A stretch of 64,000 nucleotides of DNA from Panorpa germanica (GCA_963678705.1 OY783204.1:15510759-15574758); one strand, 5' to 3'. Shown: positions 24,030 through 38,881, counted from the stretch's first letter. Made by a program: numbers and translations. The notes: a model not told the origin generated them from the letters alone.

Positions 24030-25215
24030 CACGGGAAACGAACAAAGCTTTAAAGAAGAGATTAGAGAGGAAAAGAACAGAATAAATGGGGAGATCAATG
24101 AGAAGATGAAGACCTTGAAAAAAGATCTGAAGTTTATTAGGAAAAAGATAGGAGAAACTATTTGGTGGTTACAAGATTGACAATGAATAAGGAACGCGGA
24201 ACAAATAGAGAGAAAGATGGAAGATTAGATAAAAGAAGAGTTGAACGAACCCTACAAACAATTTGGATCCGAAGCATATAAAATTCGAATACGATATTCT
24301 AGAACTCCACCTAGTGTAGGAATCGACATTTGGAGTATCCGTTTCGAACGCATTTTGGATAAAAACGGATGCGAAAGTTTCAGAAGCAAAATGCATTAAC
24401 CAACCCCATAAACTTAAGCTTTAAAATCGAAATTTCTTTTCCTGAACGTACCCAAATATATTTTCTACCTGTGAATTAGAACGTGCTTAGAAAGATCTTA
24501 CTCAAATTGTAATCAGGCTATTCGACATTACTACTATATGAAAGAATGTTTGTAGAGAAGACGTAAAAAGGTGAGAAGATGCAGAAGTATTGCTGACTAC
24601 TAAGAGTCAAAAACAAGCTAAGAGGAAGATATTTTTCTTAGACCAAGATTTAATAATAAAAGAAAGAAAGTATCAGATAAAGCAGAAGAGCATGGACAAG
24701 ACAAGAGAAAGAAAAGGGAAGAAGAGAGGTGCAGATAACGTACAGAGAAGTTTGGGTGGGACGATGAACATGTATATGGAATAAGAGCAGAAAGAGTTAA
24801 AAAAAGAGATGAATTGAAGAAGAGAGTCATAACTAAAAAAAGAAGAGGAATGCAGGACAAATAATATATAAGGAAGGAATGAATACCAACGCTAGAAAAG
24901 AAGTAAAATTAAATAGAAAAGAAAACGTGACAATTGAACCTAACCAGTGAAGATTAATAGAATCGTTAAAACTTGACTTTTAAATTAGATTTTAGGATAA
25001 CAAACGAAAGTGAGAAAAGGAGAAGTAGGTGATAGAAAAAGTGAAGAAGAAGAAAATAGAGACCAAATGTGTCATATTAATATCAAATATATTTAAATAA
25101 CTTATTATCACTAGCCGATAGTGAGAAAATGAGTGGGAATTAAGACAGTGAGGAAAAGGAAGTAGTAAAGTGTGGCAGTGACTGAGCTGAAGAAGGAAGA
25201 GAAAAATTTAAGGAA
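24030..25215 (+). pseudogene. R1-like LINE fragment (central ORF, decayed)
   Basis: This is a purine-rich plus strand. 24590-24784 reads FFLDQDLIIKERKYQIKQKS with a basic tail including RERKGKKR. This is the Asp-Leu-Thr-x-x-Glu-Arg pattern found between Gag-like and endonuclease parts of many insect LINE ORFs. 24150-24180 reads GETIWWLQD in another frame. Several stops and frameshifts separate the pieces. It is probably the same family as 5815 and 29165, based on composition and style, not overlap. Confidence 0.5.
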
Positions 25216-26193
25216 TAATTATCAAGTATATTTATGGACAAACACAATGTTTTCTGGGTTCTATTGTTATCACATTTAAATTGCTTATGTGCTCACATAA
25301 TCATAATCATAATCATAAACTTAATTGACAGTGGTGTAACCCACATATATGAGGTCTTTGCTAAGACGAAAATAGACATACATTTAGTAAAATAAATTAA
25401 AAAATTGTATACGTTTTTTTAACGTGAAATTTCGGATTTGAGTTTCTGCTAATAACACCAATAATGTTTTTTATTCCATTACGTTTAACACACATGGTAA
25501 CTGAACACTATTTTTATTAGGTTAAATAAGTAGCAAATACATTTAACTACTACTATATTAAGATATAATAAAGGTAATTAGTCCAAATTAAATAGCAGCC
25601 AAGAGGTTAACTATACTCGTAATTATCGGAATAATTATCCTTTTTTTATTTTGATCCACCCTCAGACACTTTTTGAAGCAATAAGGATAATATAGATCAA
25701 AGCCAATTAAATAATGATGCCCACCACTAAACAGAACTTCATCAACAATCTCGTAGCTTGGCTGATGACTCACTCGAAATAAAATGACCGCCACTAGTTA
25801 TAATAAGATATTATGTACCTTGTTGAAAATAGACTATACTCTTATTTAAATAAAATAACTATATTCGATAGAACGATAGAAAGAGAGAGAAAGAAAGAAA
25901 GAGGGAGAGAGACAAATTGATGGAGACGAAGAGCTAGAACTGAGAAATTAGTTAAGGAAATATATAAAGCAACTCGCAGAGATATAAGGTACGCGTCCAC
26001 AGACCAGCATTGAAATATCTTATCAAATAAATTCATTAACAAAAGCGCGTGGTTAGAGATGTGCGGGCATAAGTCTGCATCACAAGCATGGATATGTCGT
26101 GTCAAATGGTTTTAGAATTATTCTATAGATATTCTATAGACACTTATTTACACCGGAACGGGTGCATGCATCGTTTCGTTCAGTAGTAAGGTT

Positions 26194-26594
26194 AGGCCGT
26201 CCGCACATGGGTCAACTGATTGCAAACACAAGCCCTGAATCTGTCCGAACCGAATGAGAATGGAACTGTGTGAGAGTGAGAGAACGCACACAGCTCGAAT
26301 GAAACAAAACTGATTTGAAATTGGTTTTGAGCGACTGTGTTTCTATGTCGCAGGGCAATTACGATGCATGCTTTCGATGGTGAACATCATGAGCAGAGAT
26401 GTGCACAAATACTTTTCAAAGTATTTAAATACATACATAGATACAAATACCTTACAATACGACACAATAAAATCCCCTATTATGCTATTGCTAAAAATTC
26501 TATAGAAAGTTAATACACGGCTCGGCATGGCTTGTTTTTCGTTTTTTTGGAAACTTAGAGTTTGCAATCAGTCGACCTGTGTGGGGACGGCCTT
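26194..26594. mobile_element. MITE with GGCCGTCCGCACA terminal repeats
   Basis: The left end AGGCCGTCCGCACATGGGTC continues to CTGATTGCAAAC. The right end is its inverted copy, GTTTGCAATCAGTCGACC to GGGGACGGCCT. It is about 400 bp, non-coding. A palindromic AT-rich insert occupies about 26390-26500. A partial second copy lies at 18398-18470. Confidence 0.8.
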
Positions 26595-27379
26595 AGGTTT
26601 GCATACGTGACCAAGTTTTGGAGGCGCGTTCATTTTTTCGTACTCTATTCCTATTCTACCAATACACAAGTGAGCACAACAAGGTCCTTCACGACTGCTA
26701 AAAAGATACCGGTACTAAATGCAGAATATCATAGTTGATAATACGATTATCGATGCACTACTGTGCATTACGGTTTAAATGATTTTGTTGGACACAATCC
26801 GACAAATATTGATCTGTTAACGCATGCTTCAGAAGCATTTTATTTTCTGACGTCACTTCCATTCATTCACATGTTCATGTCAACAAACTGTAACTGCGAA
26901 ATGAAATATCATCTCGGAACTGAGGGCGAACCCTGATTTTCCACTTCTTCATTTGAGCTATCCCGTTCCGTATTTTATTCTCAGTTTTAATCAAAGACAT
27001 GAAAAAAATTAAATGCGTTGTAAGAACAAAGGAGCCGTTTTGTATAGCATTCCTATCCCTAACCATAGCAGTACCACAAGAATAGAATCACGGAATTCAG
27101 TCAGACCATTTCCGTTCATAATACCACCACTTCAACGTTCATACTGATCTGTCGACACGTACCTATGGAACAACTTAGGTACAGCGCAGCAGTGTTCACG
27201 GCAGACGCGCCATGTGGTTGCCAAATGATAACAAATTGCTTTTAAATTTTATTGGACACTTTTGGCAAGAGATTCTAAAGATTTTATTACCAATAGATAC
27301 TGCATACTTAATTAACCATTAAGTTTTTATACAAATCAATAAGTTTTTAATTTGATCATACTCAATCAGGTTAATAGAA

Positions 27380-27548
<169 letters not shown>

Positions 27549-27749
27549 ATCAGGACCGAACTGTGTCTGATTGCATATTAAGCACCGCACAAAGAGGCCT
27601 GCTTATGATGGGCACCTCTTTAATACCGTAGATTCGTAAAATAAAAACATTATTTTACAAAATACAATTAAAAAATAATATTAATAAGGTATGATAATAT
27701 AGATAGAAATTTATGATGATGATGAGAAATGATATGATAGATAGAAAAT

Positions 27750-27895
27750 TATCTAATCGTACAAGTGTACTAGTTTGCTACTAGCTAATTCGAAGCTTAA
27801 TTTTCTACCTCTTACATACAAATTGTAACACAATTTGCAAGACTCAACTTGCTAGCGTGCTACAAGCTAATTAAAGTATTACTTTTCTACCTGTA
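27750..27895. repeat. Short dispersed repeat (GCTACAAGCTAATTAAA)
   Basis: Two internal half-copies (TTTGCTACTAGCTAATTC...TTTTCTACCT and GTGCTACAAGCTAATTAAA...TTTTCTACCT) also match 51225-51285. The motif is loosely echoed at 1-100 and 51830-51880. The element class is unknown. Confidence 0.4.
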
Positions 27896-29164
27896 CTGTG
27901 TATAAATGTATATATAATTTAAAGAACGTTATTGCCTTTTAGCCAATAAAAATATACTACTTCCTTAACTAATATATCAAATTTTCAATGCAATTTTTTT
28001 TCATAAAAACAAGGGAATTGTTTTTCTTAATGACTTTTACTAAATGTAAAAATATAAGTTTTATTTCCGTATGCAATCATATTCCATCATGTTCAATTTT
28101 TTAACATTATAATAATTAACCCTTATATAATTAAAAATGCATTTAAAGCTTAAACAGTGTACATTTTGTCAACATTAATCAGTGTATATAATGTTACAAG
28201 TTATTATAAATAGATTCCTTTATTATTAGAAACTACTCCTAATTACCTATTCTAACCTAACTTTTTCCCCGTCTGTTTTCATTTGATTGATTAAGCATAA
28301 TGTGTATGTCCAAGATATAAATAACAATATAGACATTTAATTATGTGTCCATTAATTCAATATTACGTTCTTTATTATTTCAACTAATTTAATGTTAAAT
28401 AATTGCATTTTTATGTAAAGGAAGTCTATTTTGCAAGGAATAATATCCTTGACCTCGAACCGTTTTGCGATATTTATTTTCTGTTTTTTTATGGACACCT
28501 GTGTGGACGATGCTACGGTAAGGCCGCGTTCCCATTTGCGCGTTCGATTAATCGTGCTATTTACCAATTATTCGAGGTCGAACAAGAGTGTTTTTAAAAT
28601 ATGACAAATATTCGACACCCGAATATTCGTTTGCATAAAACAAGAGTTAGATTATTACATACGATTAGGGTTTTCTATAACGTAAATGTTTGGCGAACAT
28701 AGTTAATTTTGAGTAATAAACATTCTGATACATTTGTAGTTATGAGTATTGCAGGTTATGTTTTCATGTCATAGTCGTTAATGCTTGTGTGTGCGGTACC
28801 TCTAACATGGCTGCCAGACTATTACAACTGTGAAATGAACGGGATATTGGTATTCATATTTTTTGGACCAATATAACTTGGATGTTTTGGTATTTTTGCT
28901 ATTTGCATGAAGTTGGAAGAGTAAGATAGAATGAAAATCAGAGACAATCACTTGTGACTTGTACTACAATACCCGAAACGGTAATTTAGGTTATTATTAT
29001 TATTTATTAAGTTAATGTGTGTGTCGTTAGACTTTACACTCTTTCAATATTGAATCACGTAATTACATCTATTTACTATTCACGTTTAATTAAAATTAAA
29101 ATATTCCAATATTTTTAATAATTCCAACAGTAATGTTAGATTTGTATACTCTCATTCCTCTATT

Positions 29165-29760
29165 TTCTTGCTGCCTACTCCTCATTGTTTCTCTCCCTTT
29201 ACTATTTCTTCTTGGCTCTCACCCTTTACTATTTCTTATTGGCTCTATCTTCGCCATCTTGTCTTCCTTATCTCCTCTCCGCAAATTCTCTATTTTCTGA
29301 ACTGTTTCTACTCTACCCTTCCTTCTCTTTCTTTGCTCCTTCTCTCTATCTCCGCCATCCACCGCTTCCAATCTTCTATTCACTTTTTATTCTTTTCTCA
29401 AATGAATACTTAATGTGCTCCAGCGTTTCTATCTCTGTCCCACACACCCTGCATATCCTTTCGTCTCTATTTTGTCAGTATCTGTTACCTTTCTCTTCGT
29501 TCCCCAATCTAAATCTTACCATTTTTCTTATGTTTCCTGGGCCTTTTTCTCGTAAGTATTCCGGTATATGTCTGTCCCAAATCCTTTTGTATCTTTCACT
29601 GTATTTGCTATTATATTGTGAATTTTCTCCAGTTTATCCTCCTTAGCTCCTCTTTCACACGTGTGGTTTCTTCCCTTCTTCTGCCTCCTCTGTCGCCATT
29701 CCGTTCCTTTCAAAGAATTTCTTTCTCCTTTTCGTTCCTTCTCCTCCATCCTCCTTTGTA
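29165..29760 (-). pseudogene. R1-like LINE 3' coding end
   Basis: The reverse complement, with frameshifts, reads KRNGMATEEAEEG, NHTCERGAKEDKLEKI, IWDRHIPEYLREKG and CRVCGTEIETLEHIKY: the C-terminal region and zinc knuckle (C..C......EH) of an R1-like reverse-transcriptase ORF. It is collinear with 5815-6070 on the other strand. Stop codons interrupt it, so it is dead. Confidence 0.7.
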
Positions 29761-32239
29761 CTCTTCCCCCTTATCGATAGTATCGCTATTTTGAGTTATG
29801 TTAATTGATCTTTAAATGGTTTTGTTGTTCGCACGTAAAGTTTTTCAGTTTTCCTATTTTTTAAAACATCAAATAATTCATCAATTATGAGTATATGCAG
29901 TCAGTCTGTCAAATCATTTTTTGTTTGTTTTACATACGTTAGTATGAGACAGCTGTAATTCATTTTCAAAGCGGCTTTTCTTGATCTTCAACCAATATCC
30001 ATGAGCTGCCAAAAATTATAATCACGCTAACTAAATAGGAAACGAAAATGTGTAAATCACCTGTGCGTCAAAAACATCAAACCAATGTTTAATTGGAACA
30101 TATTGCTGGCATTCTGATTATAGAAGCAACAAGCACTGACAAGAAGACTGGGTTAACACAGAGTCAATAGTCTGGAACATTCTTACATACATACTATATA
30201 GTTATTACATTAGCGAAAGTTGTTGCACTTAAAATAAATTAAAAATGAACTTTTTATTAAAATTGGTAAAATAATTCTTGTTTTGGTACTGCAGTTATAA
30301 GCGCATTTCATTTTTGAATATGTCATTATAGGAGAACATTTTAAATAGTCAGTTCACATGGTCGAAAAGCAGTGGTGGAAGCGTTGGGAAGTAAGCAATT
30401 CACAGAAAGGTAGGATATATATTTTATACAGTAAGAAGAAATTTAAACAAACTAAAGAGTTTGATTTACCGTTAGTGTAAATTTCGGCTCGCAAAAGAAT
30501 CACAGAAAATGAAAGAGCAGTGGCGAGTGTTGAAAAGCACTATGATGTGAAGCTCTTGGCAAAGTGTAACAACCAAGTGAAAGAGAAGTGGCAGAGTTTG
30601 TAGAATAACTCGAAAAATGGAAGTAAGTTTGCAACTTTTAACTCGAAGAATGGAAGTAAGTTTTCAGTTTTTCAAAATACAGTCTTCGTTGTGCCCTCTC
30701 GCTCTTACTCATAGCGGAAATAAAATTGGGTCATGGGGATGTTGACCCCTTGGATCGGTCTAACCTCTTGTAAAACGTTTTAAAACAGTTGTCTTCTAAT
30801 ATATTGTATTACCTTGCAGACACTTTAAGGCTGACAAAAATATTACTTAAACTCACTTATAGTCTGATGGTCCATTTTTATATATGTTAGCGAGATAACT
30901 GTTTTAAAACTTATATTATATATATATATAGTCTCAGTACAAAAGAGTACAGTCTCAAAGAAAAGATATTTATCCATAGGTACATTTTGTAATTAATATA
31001 GAGCTATACTTTTTCCTACGATTTCCACTTCAACCGTTAAACGTTCAAATATAAAGAAGACAACATATAGACCGGAGGTCAGTGTTCGGTACAGTTTTAG
31101 TGAATTTAGACCAAACTGAATAATAAATAAATAAACTTTTCTAGAGAGACAACAAATGCTCTCTCCATTGGATAAAGTAAGGGTCAAAGTTTGTGTGACA
31201 AATGCATTTGTTCATTTATTTTTAATGTGTATAATTTATAAATTGTTTTGACAAATTAAGACGATTGCAGACGTGCTACAAAACATAAAGTAAAGCAGTC
31301 ATCATTAACACGTACTAAATTTACCACAAGTTGCATTGTTTGCGAAACGTTGTGCCAAAATATCACAAAGAAATACTGGTAGTAGTGTGTCGTAGTCTGA
31401 ATTTAATTACATGTAGTCATAATTTATATGATACTTAAAGATCTCATGTGTGAAATACGGCACATATTTAGTGCTACTAAATAAAATATGACATTATCGG
31501 GTAAATAACTTATATTTAGCGGAAGCAGGACGGGAATTCCCGGGATTTCGTTATCTAAAATAATGAAAAATTTCCCGTACGGAAAATATTTTTTAAAAAA
31601 CTCACTGCATTTTTTTAAATTTATATTAATAAAAATAACACTGGTCTGCAAAAATTGATTCTATGATGCTCTTAAAGTATGATAATGAAAAATTTTCCCA
31701 ACGTATATCTTCATGCACTGTTGTTTTTTTTAGTAAAATAGAATATTTAATTTTTCGAGTAATAACTTCATATTTTTTTAAATTTCTTTCATGTTTGTGA
31801 CATGCACGAAGAGACTGATGGGTATTTATTGCCATTGTGAAGGGAAAACAGCTTTTAAACTAATTTTGGACGAATCAATAAAAAGTCAGAATTCCTCAGA
31901 TTTTTCAGGGAAACTCATCTCTTCAGCATTATTATAAAACACTAAATCGCTGTCTTTGGTAAAATGACTCATTGTCTTCTTGTCTATTTTGAAAATATGA
32001 AACTTTCGTATTTTTACGAAAAAATAGAAAACAGATAAAGATTCGGTACATTAAATTCTTCATATTCTTGATATTTTCTTTTTGATGGAGCATTTCATTG
32101 CAAGGAATAATATGAAAGGAAAAAATATTTACATATTTAAAAGTAACAAATCTGTAGTGAAAATGTGACAGTCATGCCCACGGGGTCCCGAACTTACAGA
32201 CAATAATATATTTGCATCACCTATATGAAATAAATAGTA

Positions 32240-32680
32240 CTGACGCTAACACAGCAAAGAATCTTGGCATGACATTAGATGCAACATTAAGGTGGTGAAC
32301 TCATATTAAGAAAAAAAAGAGAAAAATACGAAAATGTACTGGACGATAGGTAGGAAATCTCAGCTATCCATACCCAATAAATTGCTCCTATATAGGCAAA
32401 TCATCAAACCAGTTTGATTATATGGTATCCAACTATGGGGATGCTCAAAGCAAACTAACTTAAAAATTATACAACGTTTTCAAAATATGGTACGGTAGTA
32501 CTTTAAGTACGTAAAGTACTCCTTGGTACATTCGAAATAGCGACCTCCACCGAGATCTCGAACTAGAGACCGTCGCCGAAGAAATAAAAAGATATGCTTC
32601 GAAGCATCATGGCAGACTGCACTGTCATCCGAATGACGAGGCACTTCTACTGTTGCATAAGAAGACTTAAGAAGAAGAAA
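32240..32680 (+). pseudogene. Jockey-clade LINE reverse-transcriptase C-terminus
   Basis: Translated pieces are AKNLGMTLDATLRW, MYWTIGRKSQLSIPNKLLLY, RQIIKPV, YGIQLWGCSKQTNLKIIQRF and HRDLELETVAEEIKRYASKH. This series (LGM.LD..L.W, KLLLY...KP, YGIQLWG, HRDL) is diagnostic of jockey-type non-LTR retrotransposons. Stops and a short insertion near 32495-32515 break the frame. Confidence 0.85.
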
Positions 32681-35124
32681 CCTTTCGAACTACCATGACA
32701 ATTATAAAAGCACTATAAAAACAAAACTATATATAGTGAGAATTAAGGAAATATCAATCGACGGTCCTTATTAATATCGTATGTTATGTATATGTATTGC
32801 TTATGGATAAATTGCTGTGTGGTCATTAGACCAGTTGTTATTACGTAAAACAATAAAAAAAACCTATACGAAACAATTCTGCATTATAATTAGCTAAGGG
32901 AGTATATCAGATTACAGCATTAATAATTAGTCATTTTCATAATAACTATAAACTATTGTAAAATAACTATAAATATTACCGAGATATTTATTCTAAATCG
33001 AGAAATAACCGTAACTATTGCGGAAAATTAATAACTTTTGGTAGGTCCAGGTTAAAGCTGTTATCGCTATTTAAATTAGCTATTTTACAAGTAGACTTGT
33101 TAATATCTTTAATTACAAATTCACAGAGTCATCAGGTGTATTAATAAAAAATTAAGTGGACGAATGCGACTGCATCACAATGTAAAAATCGCAAGTCACA
33201 AGAAAACAGTTGCAGTGTGAAGGACCCCTAACATGCTTTATACGTACGTATTGTGCACCACTTTAAAATAGGGGTGGCTTCATTAATTTAAGTTTATAGT
33301 AAAGCTGTTCTAAAGTAGAAGTAGGCTGCTATCATGAACAGCGAATATATAGTATGCACTTTTATTATTTTTAATATAGTAGTAGGTGTATTTTTAAACA
33401 TTAAGGTAGAAGCTTTCTCTCTTGAAAATGTGTGCTAATGCGAAACCACTCGAATACATCCTACCGAAATAGCCTGCATCACAGTGTGAGAGAACCCTAC
33501 TAGTATTCGTCTTATTTGATTGAATGCTGACTAAAATCTGGCCTAGTTTAAGGGCCATGTATCTATGTAGATCACACATTGTTGTAATAACTCAACAGTG
33601 TATTTTTAACTCGTCAAATGTCAATATGTCATTCACTCGTATTTCTGTCTGTTAGAGATGAAGATTTATTTCTAGACAAAATATAAATAAAAATATATAC
33701 TTGTGTATGAAAAAAAACAACAAAAGTCTAACAATGTCATTGCCATCAGGTTGATTGTATTCAAAGAAGATTTAAAAAATGTCAGGTTATGAACTGAATA
33801 ACTAAATTTATATTTCATATATATGTGCAGTGTGCACTATAAATAACATAGGATTACTTGTTATATTTCACAGACTCTGTGCCATCACAAATATGGCTAA
33901 CAATATGTATACATAAAAAAAAAAAAAATAAATTACAAAAAAAAAATAAAACTATCTTTTATCGAATTTATTTTATATTTGTAAATACAAGCCTTTCATA
34001 TAATTAAAGAATAAGTGAAAAGTGATTTTGAATTAATCCATAAATTCATGTACGTTATTTATTATAGAATTTATAATTACAATTCCCAATATTTCATGTC
34101 TAACAATAAATAATGTAAATAATTGTTGCATTTTTACAAAAAAGAATCGAATCTCGATTTTCGAGTGTTAAACTCATTTCGGGGGTGACTCATAAAATCG
34201 ATTCTTCGATTAATCGATCGCAGGTCGCCATCCCTAGTTTGAACTAATACAACACTTTCAAATTAATAACGACTACAAAAAAAAACTAAAAGTAACTAAA
34301 CAAGCTATAAAATATCCAATTAAAAAAATATTAATCTGCACAAGATATCTAAAAGCAGTTATTTATAACATAAATATATCATATGAAATATTACAAGTCA
34401 AGTCTAATGCCAACAAGTCAGTAACAGCAATAATATGTAATAAACAGTGACAAAGTATACGAGCAGTGTCGGCACTACAGTGTCATGTAAGGATTTCAAT
34501 TTAATAACCACCATCAATGCCGAGATTTGTACTATCACAACAAGAAAAATTAAAATGACAGCCATTCCGGTAATGCACGGAAAGAACCCCCAATATGGGG
34601 TGTTTTGTTAATGAAATTGGGTCTTTAATGCGTTTTTAATACATTAACAATCTAGTAACATACGGGTAACGGTCTTAGAAATATCAGATTTGTGTTGCTT
34701 CGGCAGCTTGAAAAAATGTTTTATGTCCTGGTGCTGCAGCGGGGTTTTTATTAGAGAAAATTAGAGAAAAGTGTTAAAAGAAAAATTTGCTTAAGATTGA
34801 TAATGACTACCAAAGCTCTAAAACCAACATCTGAGATACTTGAGAAAAAAACTAAGAAATGTCCAAAAATTTCATAGTTTTTACGCCGCAGTTCTTTATT
34901 TCATAGTTTTCCTGAGTTCTTTCCAATTGGAAGACATTGTTTTTCACTACTGGCCGCAATATATACAAATATAATGAAAAGTGTAACGCTGCTTTTACAT
35001 TGGAACCGACTGCTTGCGACGACGACTTTTACAGTATGGTGTATTCGAGTTGTTTCACATTATAACACATTACATGAGATGAAGTTTCTACTTTAATGTT
35101 TAATACACCACTGTATTGTAAGTA

Positions 35125-35368
35125 CCCAGTCAACATTTTAGAGTCACTTTGCGAAGATGCGTGTAATTTTTTTGTCATGAAAGAGTTCATTTACAGTTTA
35201 GTTTCTCACAGTCGTTCATATGAAATGTATATTTTATCGGCTACAAATTTCGAAACCATTCCATCTTTCGGAATAAAAATGAAGATAAAGTTGATGCGAA
35301 CTATAATTGAAGTGCAATAGTAATAGAAACGTCACAAGACAGGACACTTTACTAAATTGTTTACTGGG
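35125..35368. mobile_element. Family B MITE, complete copy with TA flanks
   Basis: It starts CCCAGTCAACATTTTAGAGT and ends AATTGTTTACTGGG, with TA on both sides (35123-35124, 35369-35370), consistent with a TA target duplication. It is 244 bp and non-coding; the 74-codon frame across it has no family resemblance. Confidence 0.88.
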
Positions 35369-35849
35369 TAATAAAAGATATTATTATAAATTTGTATCAT
35401 TTTACCCTCTCTTGTATCCGCCAGCCATGAAATCATAAACAATAAGAATACATTGGTCGTTTTGTAAGAAAATGAATTTTGCAAACATGTTCGGGATTAT
35501 AAGACTGCGTATAACAGAACAGTACTGCGATAAGTTCGAACCATACTATGAATAGGGACGCATACTTGGATACTTCTTTGATTCAATGGTGTATTGATAA
35601 GCATTAAAGTAGAAACTTTCTCTCATGGTAGTCTCGCAAGTAGTGACGATCCTAATAACATTTATTTGAAGGCATTATTTTAAAAGCGAATATAATTCAT
35701 AATCGAATGGGGCATACGTCGACTCAGAGAACAAATTTTAAATCTTGTTCTATCGTTTTAAAAATTCAAAGATGTTAATATTTTAAGAGTAATATTATTT
35801 TGTTGATACAGTTATGTACATATGTTATCACTAAAATATAAAGTATTAA

Positions 35850-36357
35850 GCCTCATTCCCACTCACTGTTTTTATATTTAATTTACGTTTTTATTTAATA
35901 TTGTAATCTAGATATCAGGTTTTCGTTTATGCATTATTTTTCACATTAGTGTTTTAATTTAAGTTTAGTTAATTTAGTTGGTGCGTATGCATTGTTAGTA
36001 ATATAAATTTTGACAGTTCGACAAAATTGTATGTGAAATAATTAAAATCGCTATTTTTAATAACAATTAGTAATAGAAATAGTTTTCACTTCTATATTTT
36101 TCAAAAACTGAAATTAAACTTCTTTTAAAAGTAAATCCTACTGCATTTTGACAGGTTGTCTGATTTTGGAGGTTATAATAAAATACAAAACATTGGACCT
36201 TGTAAGGGTAAAAAAAAGCTAAGAAAACTTAAAAAATAAATTAAATTAAAAATGGTACTGTGAATGATTACGCGTATTGCCATATGCTAAACAATTTAAA
36301 TTAAATACAAAATACTAAATACAAAATAAAATTAAAGCAGTGAGTGGGAATGATACT
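35850..36357. mobile_element. Family G MITE, copy 1
   Basis: The ends are GCCTCATTCCCACTCACTG and CAGTGAGTGGGAATGATAC, each bordered by TTAA (35846-35849; 36358-36361), which suggests piggyBac-type targeting. The interior from about 36030 matches 45900-46150, including TTTGGAGGTTATAATA and ACATTGGAC. It is non-coding. Confidence 0.8.
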
Positions 36358-37136
36358 TTAAACAAGAAGTTTTCTTTATAGGAGCAGTGCATATGGCATA
36401 CACTATGTGGCACAGATACTGTATTACGATTATTATATGATTCGCAGATTGCTAATAATATTTGCCAACTTTTTTATTCTCGCATAAAACTGAATGTATA
36501 TAAATAATTCGTTGCACCCACTGCGCGGTGGTAGGATGCTATTTAGTGCAATGGGTCCATAAATTTGAACAGCATCCCATAATTCACGTTGACAGACATC
36601 TTGTCATATGCTCATGTTCGCTGTTCGCGACGATAAAATACTTATTGTTTATATTCTTCAATGTAGGATTAAAACGTCGGCTAACGAAACACGTTCTTGT
36701 GTTCGCAGCAGCGATTTAAACATTTGCAAGATGAGTTTGTAATGGGTTATTTCAAATCCTATGAATGCAAAATATGTATGGAACTACGAGTATATCAATA
36801 ACTGATGTTTATTTAATGCGCGGTTTAAGTACAGGGTGTTCTTCATGTTGTTTTATGCCGTTTTCAACAAAAGAGACAGTTTCTAAAACAATTTTGTTGT
36901 CAAAAAACAAAACAAAATCATATATTGTTTTATTTTAAAACTGTACTGTTTTTCGAAAACATTTTTTAATGTTTTTCTGTGTCCCATAAAAATTATAAAC
37001 TCAATCATTTAAATAAATATAATATTCTAGAAGAGCCACTAGATGAGTGGGGAAGAGGTTAGTAAATCTATTTTTCAATTTACAGAAATTAAATTTCAAA
37101 CATCAAATAGTCTAGTTAACCATGCTTTCTTTTCTA

Positions 37137-37210
37137 TAAATCTGTACTATACCATATACTTGTAATAATAAAGTTTTCTATGAGGACTTCAAAATTATAA
37201 AAAACAATTT
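37137..37210 (+). mobile_element. Family A-related fragment
   Basis: TTCTATAAATCTGTACTATA, GAGGACTTCAAAATT and AAACAATT echo the left end of family A. It is diverged, like 22370-22450. Confidence 0.4.
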
Positions 37211-37239
37211 GTTCTGTCACATTCGATTCCCCTCCTTTT

Positions 37240-37830
37240 CCCTTCTATGAAGTGCAATATCTTTTATAGAAGAAGGTGTAAGAGATTGGAGGAGGGAAAA
37301 TATAAAGAAATATTGTAAGAAGAGGATAACCATGATATGTGAGGTAGATAAAACAGAAATTTAAGAATGGGGAAAAAGGGGAGTATGTAATAGTGGAGTA
37401 GAATGATAAAGGAGGACATATTAGAGAGGAAGTGTTAAAAGTCTAAGACGTGCCAAATCCGTAAAAAAATATTTCAAAAAGCAACAGTGTTTGGACTTGA
37501 CAATAAATAAGATTATTATTTATTTATATTTATTAATAAGATAAGATAATAATGATTATTCCTAAATAAAAAAATATTGTACTACTAATAAATCAATTAG
37601 AATGTAAAATGACTTTTATAATAAATTTTATAAAAAAGAGGGAATAAAATGGATGATTGAAGATCTAAGAAGTAAGCGAAGGGAAATAAAAGACAAGTAA
37701 GATAAAGATTGATATGTAGTTCTAGATAGTTGTAAAACGTTTTATGTAAGAAATTGAAATGTAGTTTGTGAATTTAGGGCGGAAGAATGTAATGCCTAGC
37801 GGCACATCGGTTATATAAATAAACTAAACT
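37240..37830 (+). mobile_element. Decayed LINE 3' region
   Basis: It is purine-rich, without a usable frame. It ends AGGGCGGAAGAATGTAATGCC and TAGCGGCACAT, followed by an A-rich tail. That tail motif (GCAGAAGAATGTAGTGCCTA) is shared with the LINE 3' UTRs at 6440 and 48375. Confidence 0.45.
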
Positions 37831-38881
37831 AATTAAATATAAAAACATTTAGGCGTATTGTTGTAAGAATATACTGTATTCCAATAATTCCTAAATAATT
37901 GATAAGAACTAGATAAAAGTTTAGGGTATTGAATAAAAGCGCCTCAAGTTGGACCTTAAAAGAAACTAAAATGTGTAAAATCACTTTACTGAGAAGTTAT
38001 TGGGTCTACTTCTCAGCCACTTCGCCAAATGGATGTCAAATATACGCAAGGGTACAAGAAATCCTTAGCAAAGCTTAGAATTAGTCTACCACATAAAACA
38101 ATAAACCAACAAACAATATCAATATCAATTTAGGTAACACAAATAATCGCCCCGCACAAAGTGCACAACGTACGTTTGGTTTTATTCTCCTTCAATGGTT
38201 TTATTCTCAGTTAACACTCACATCGTTCCCATCTAATGTCAGTAGACTCTCTATTATAAATGCATGCGTACCTTTCTTCGGTTTGCTTTTCTTCGGCAGC
38301 AGCTATATTTGGAGACGTTTCCCTGTGTCGTGAATCCGTGTAGTTCCGTTTTGGTCTCACTGCCAATTTGTGTTTGGCTGCTGAGTTATCAAGAAGATCA
38401 CCAGAGCTCCCAATGTCCAGGTCGGGGTCAAGACGCGGACGCCTGAGAACAGATAATTCAATGTCAGTTTTAAATATACTTTAAAACAACAAATATAATT
38501 GTTTTCACAATATCAGTTTATTTTATTCAATATGTAAATAATAACCCGGACAAAATAAACATTTGAATTAGCTATATTTCGCATAAAGCTGAAAGTTGGT
38601 ACACACCTTAAGTACACTATTACAAATAAAATGCTAAAAGTCCTCACCGATCGCACATCTGCAAAAAAAGTTATTCAAGGTTAAAGGTCAACAAAAATGA
38701 TTTTTCCACTTTTTTCACTATTTCCGGTAAACGGTAAGTTTTATCATAAAAATAGATTATACCAAAGTTGTAGATCATGAAATTATCTACAAAAATTATT
38801 CTTATCATTTTTTTTTTAAGAATCACCATTCCTGAGATATTGCGATTCTAAAAGTTGAGGAAGTCGTATTCCACATAACAT

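Noticed and set aside
29185..29646. 153-codon plus-strand frame rich in Phe, Leu and Ser (membrane-protein-like)
   Set aside because: Antisense of the LINE ORF tail on the minus strand, whose zinc-knuckle motif is recognisable.
33655..34240. Possible element between TTAGAGATGAAGAT and ATCCCTAG
   Set aside because: Only a weak inverted match of a few bases and no target duplication.
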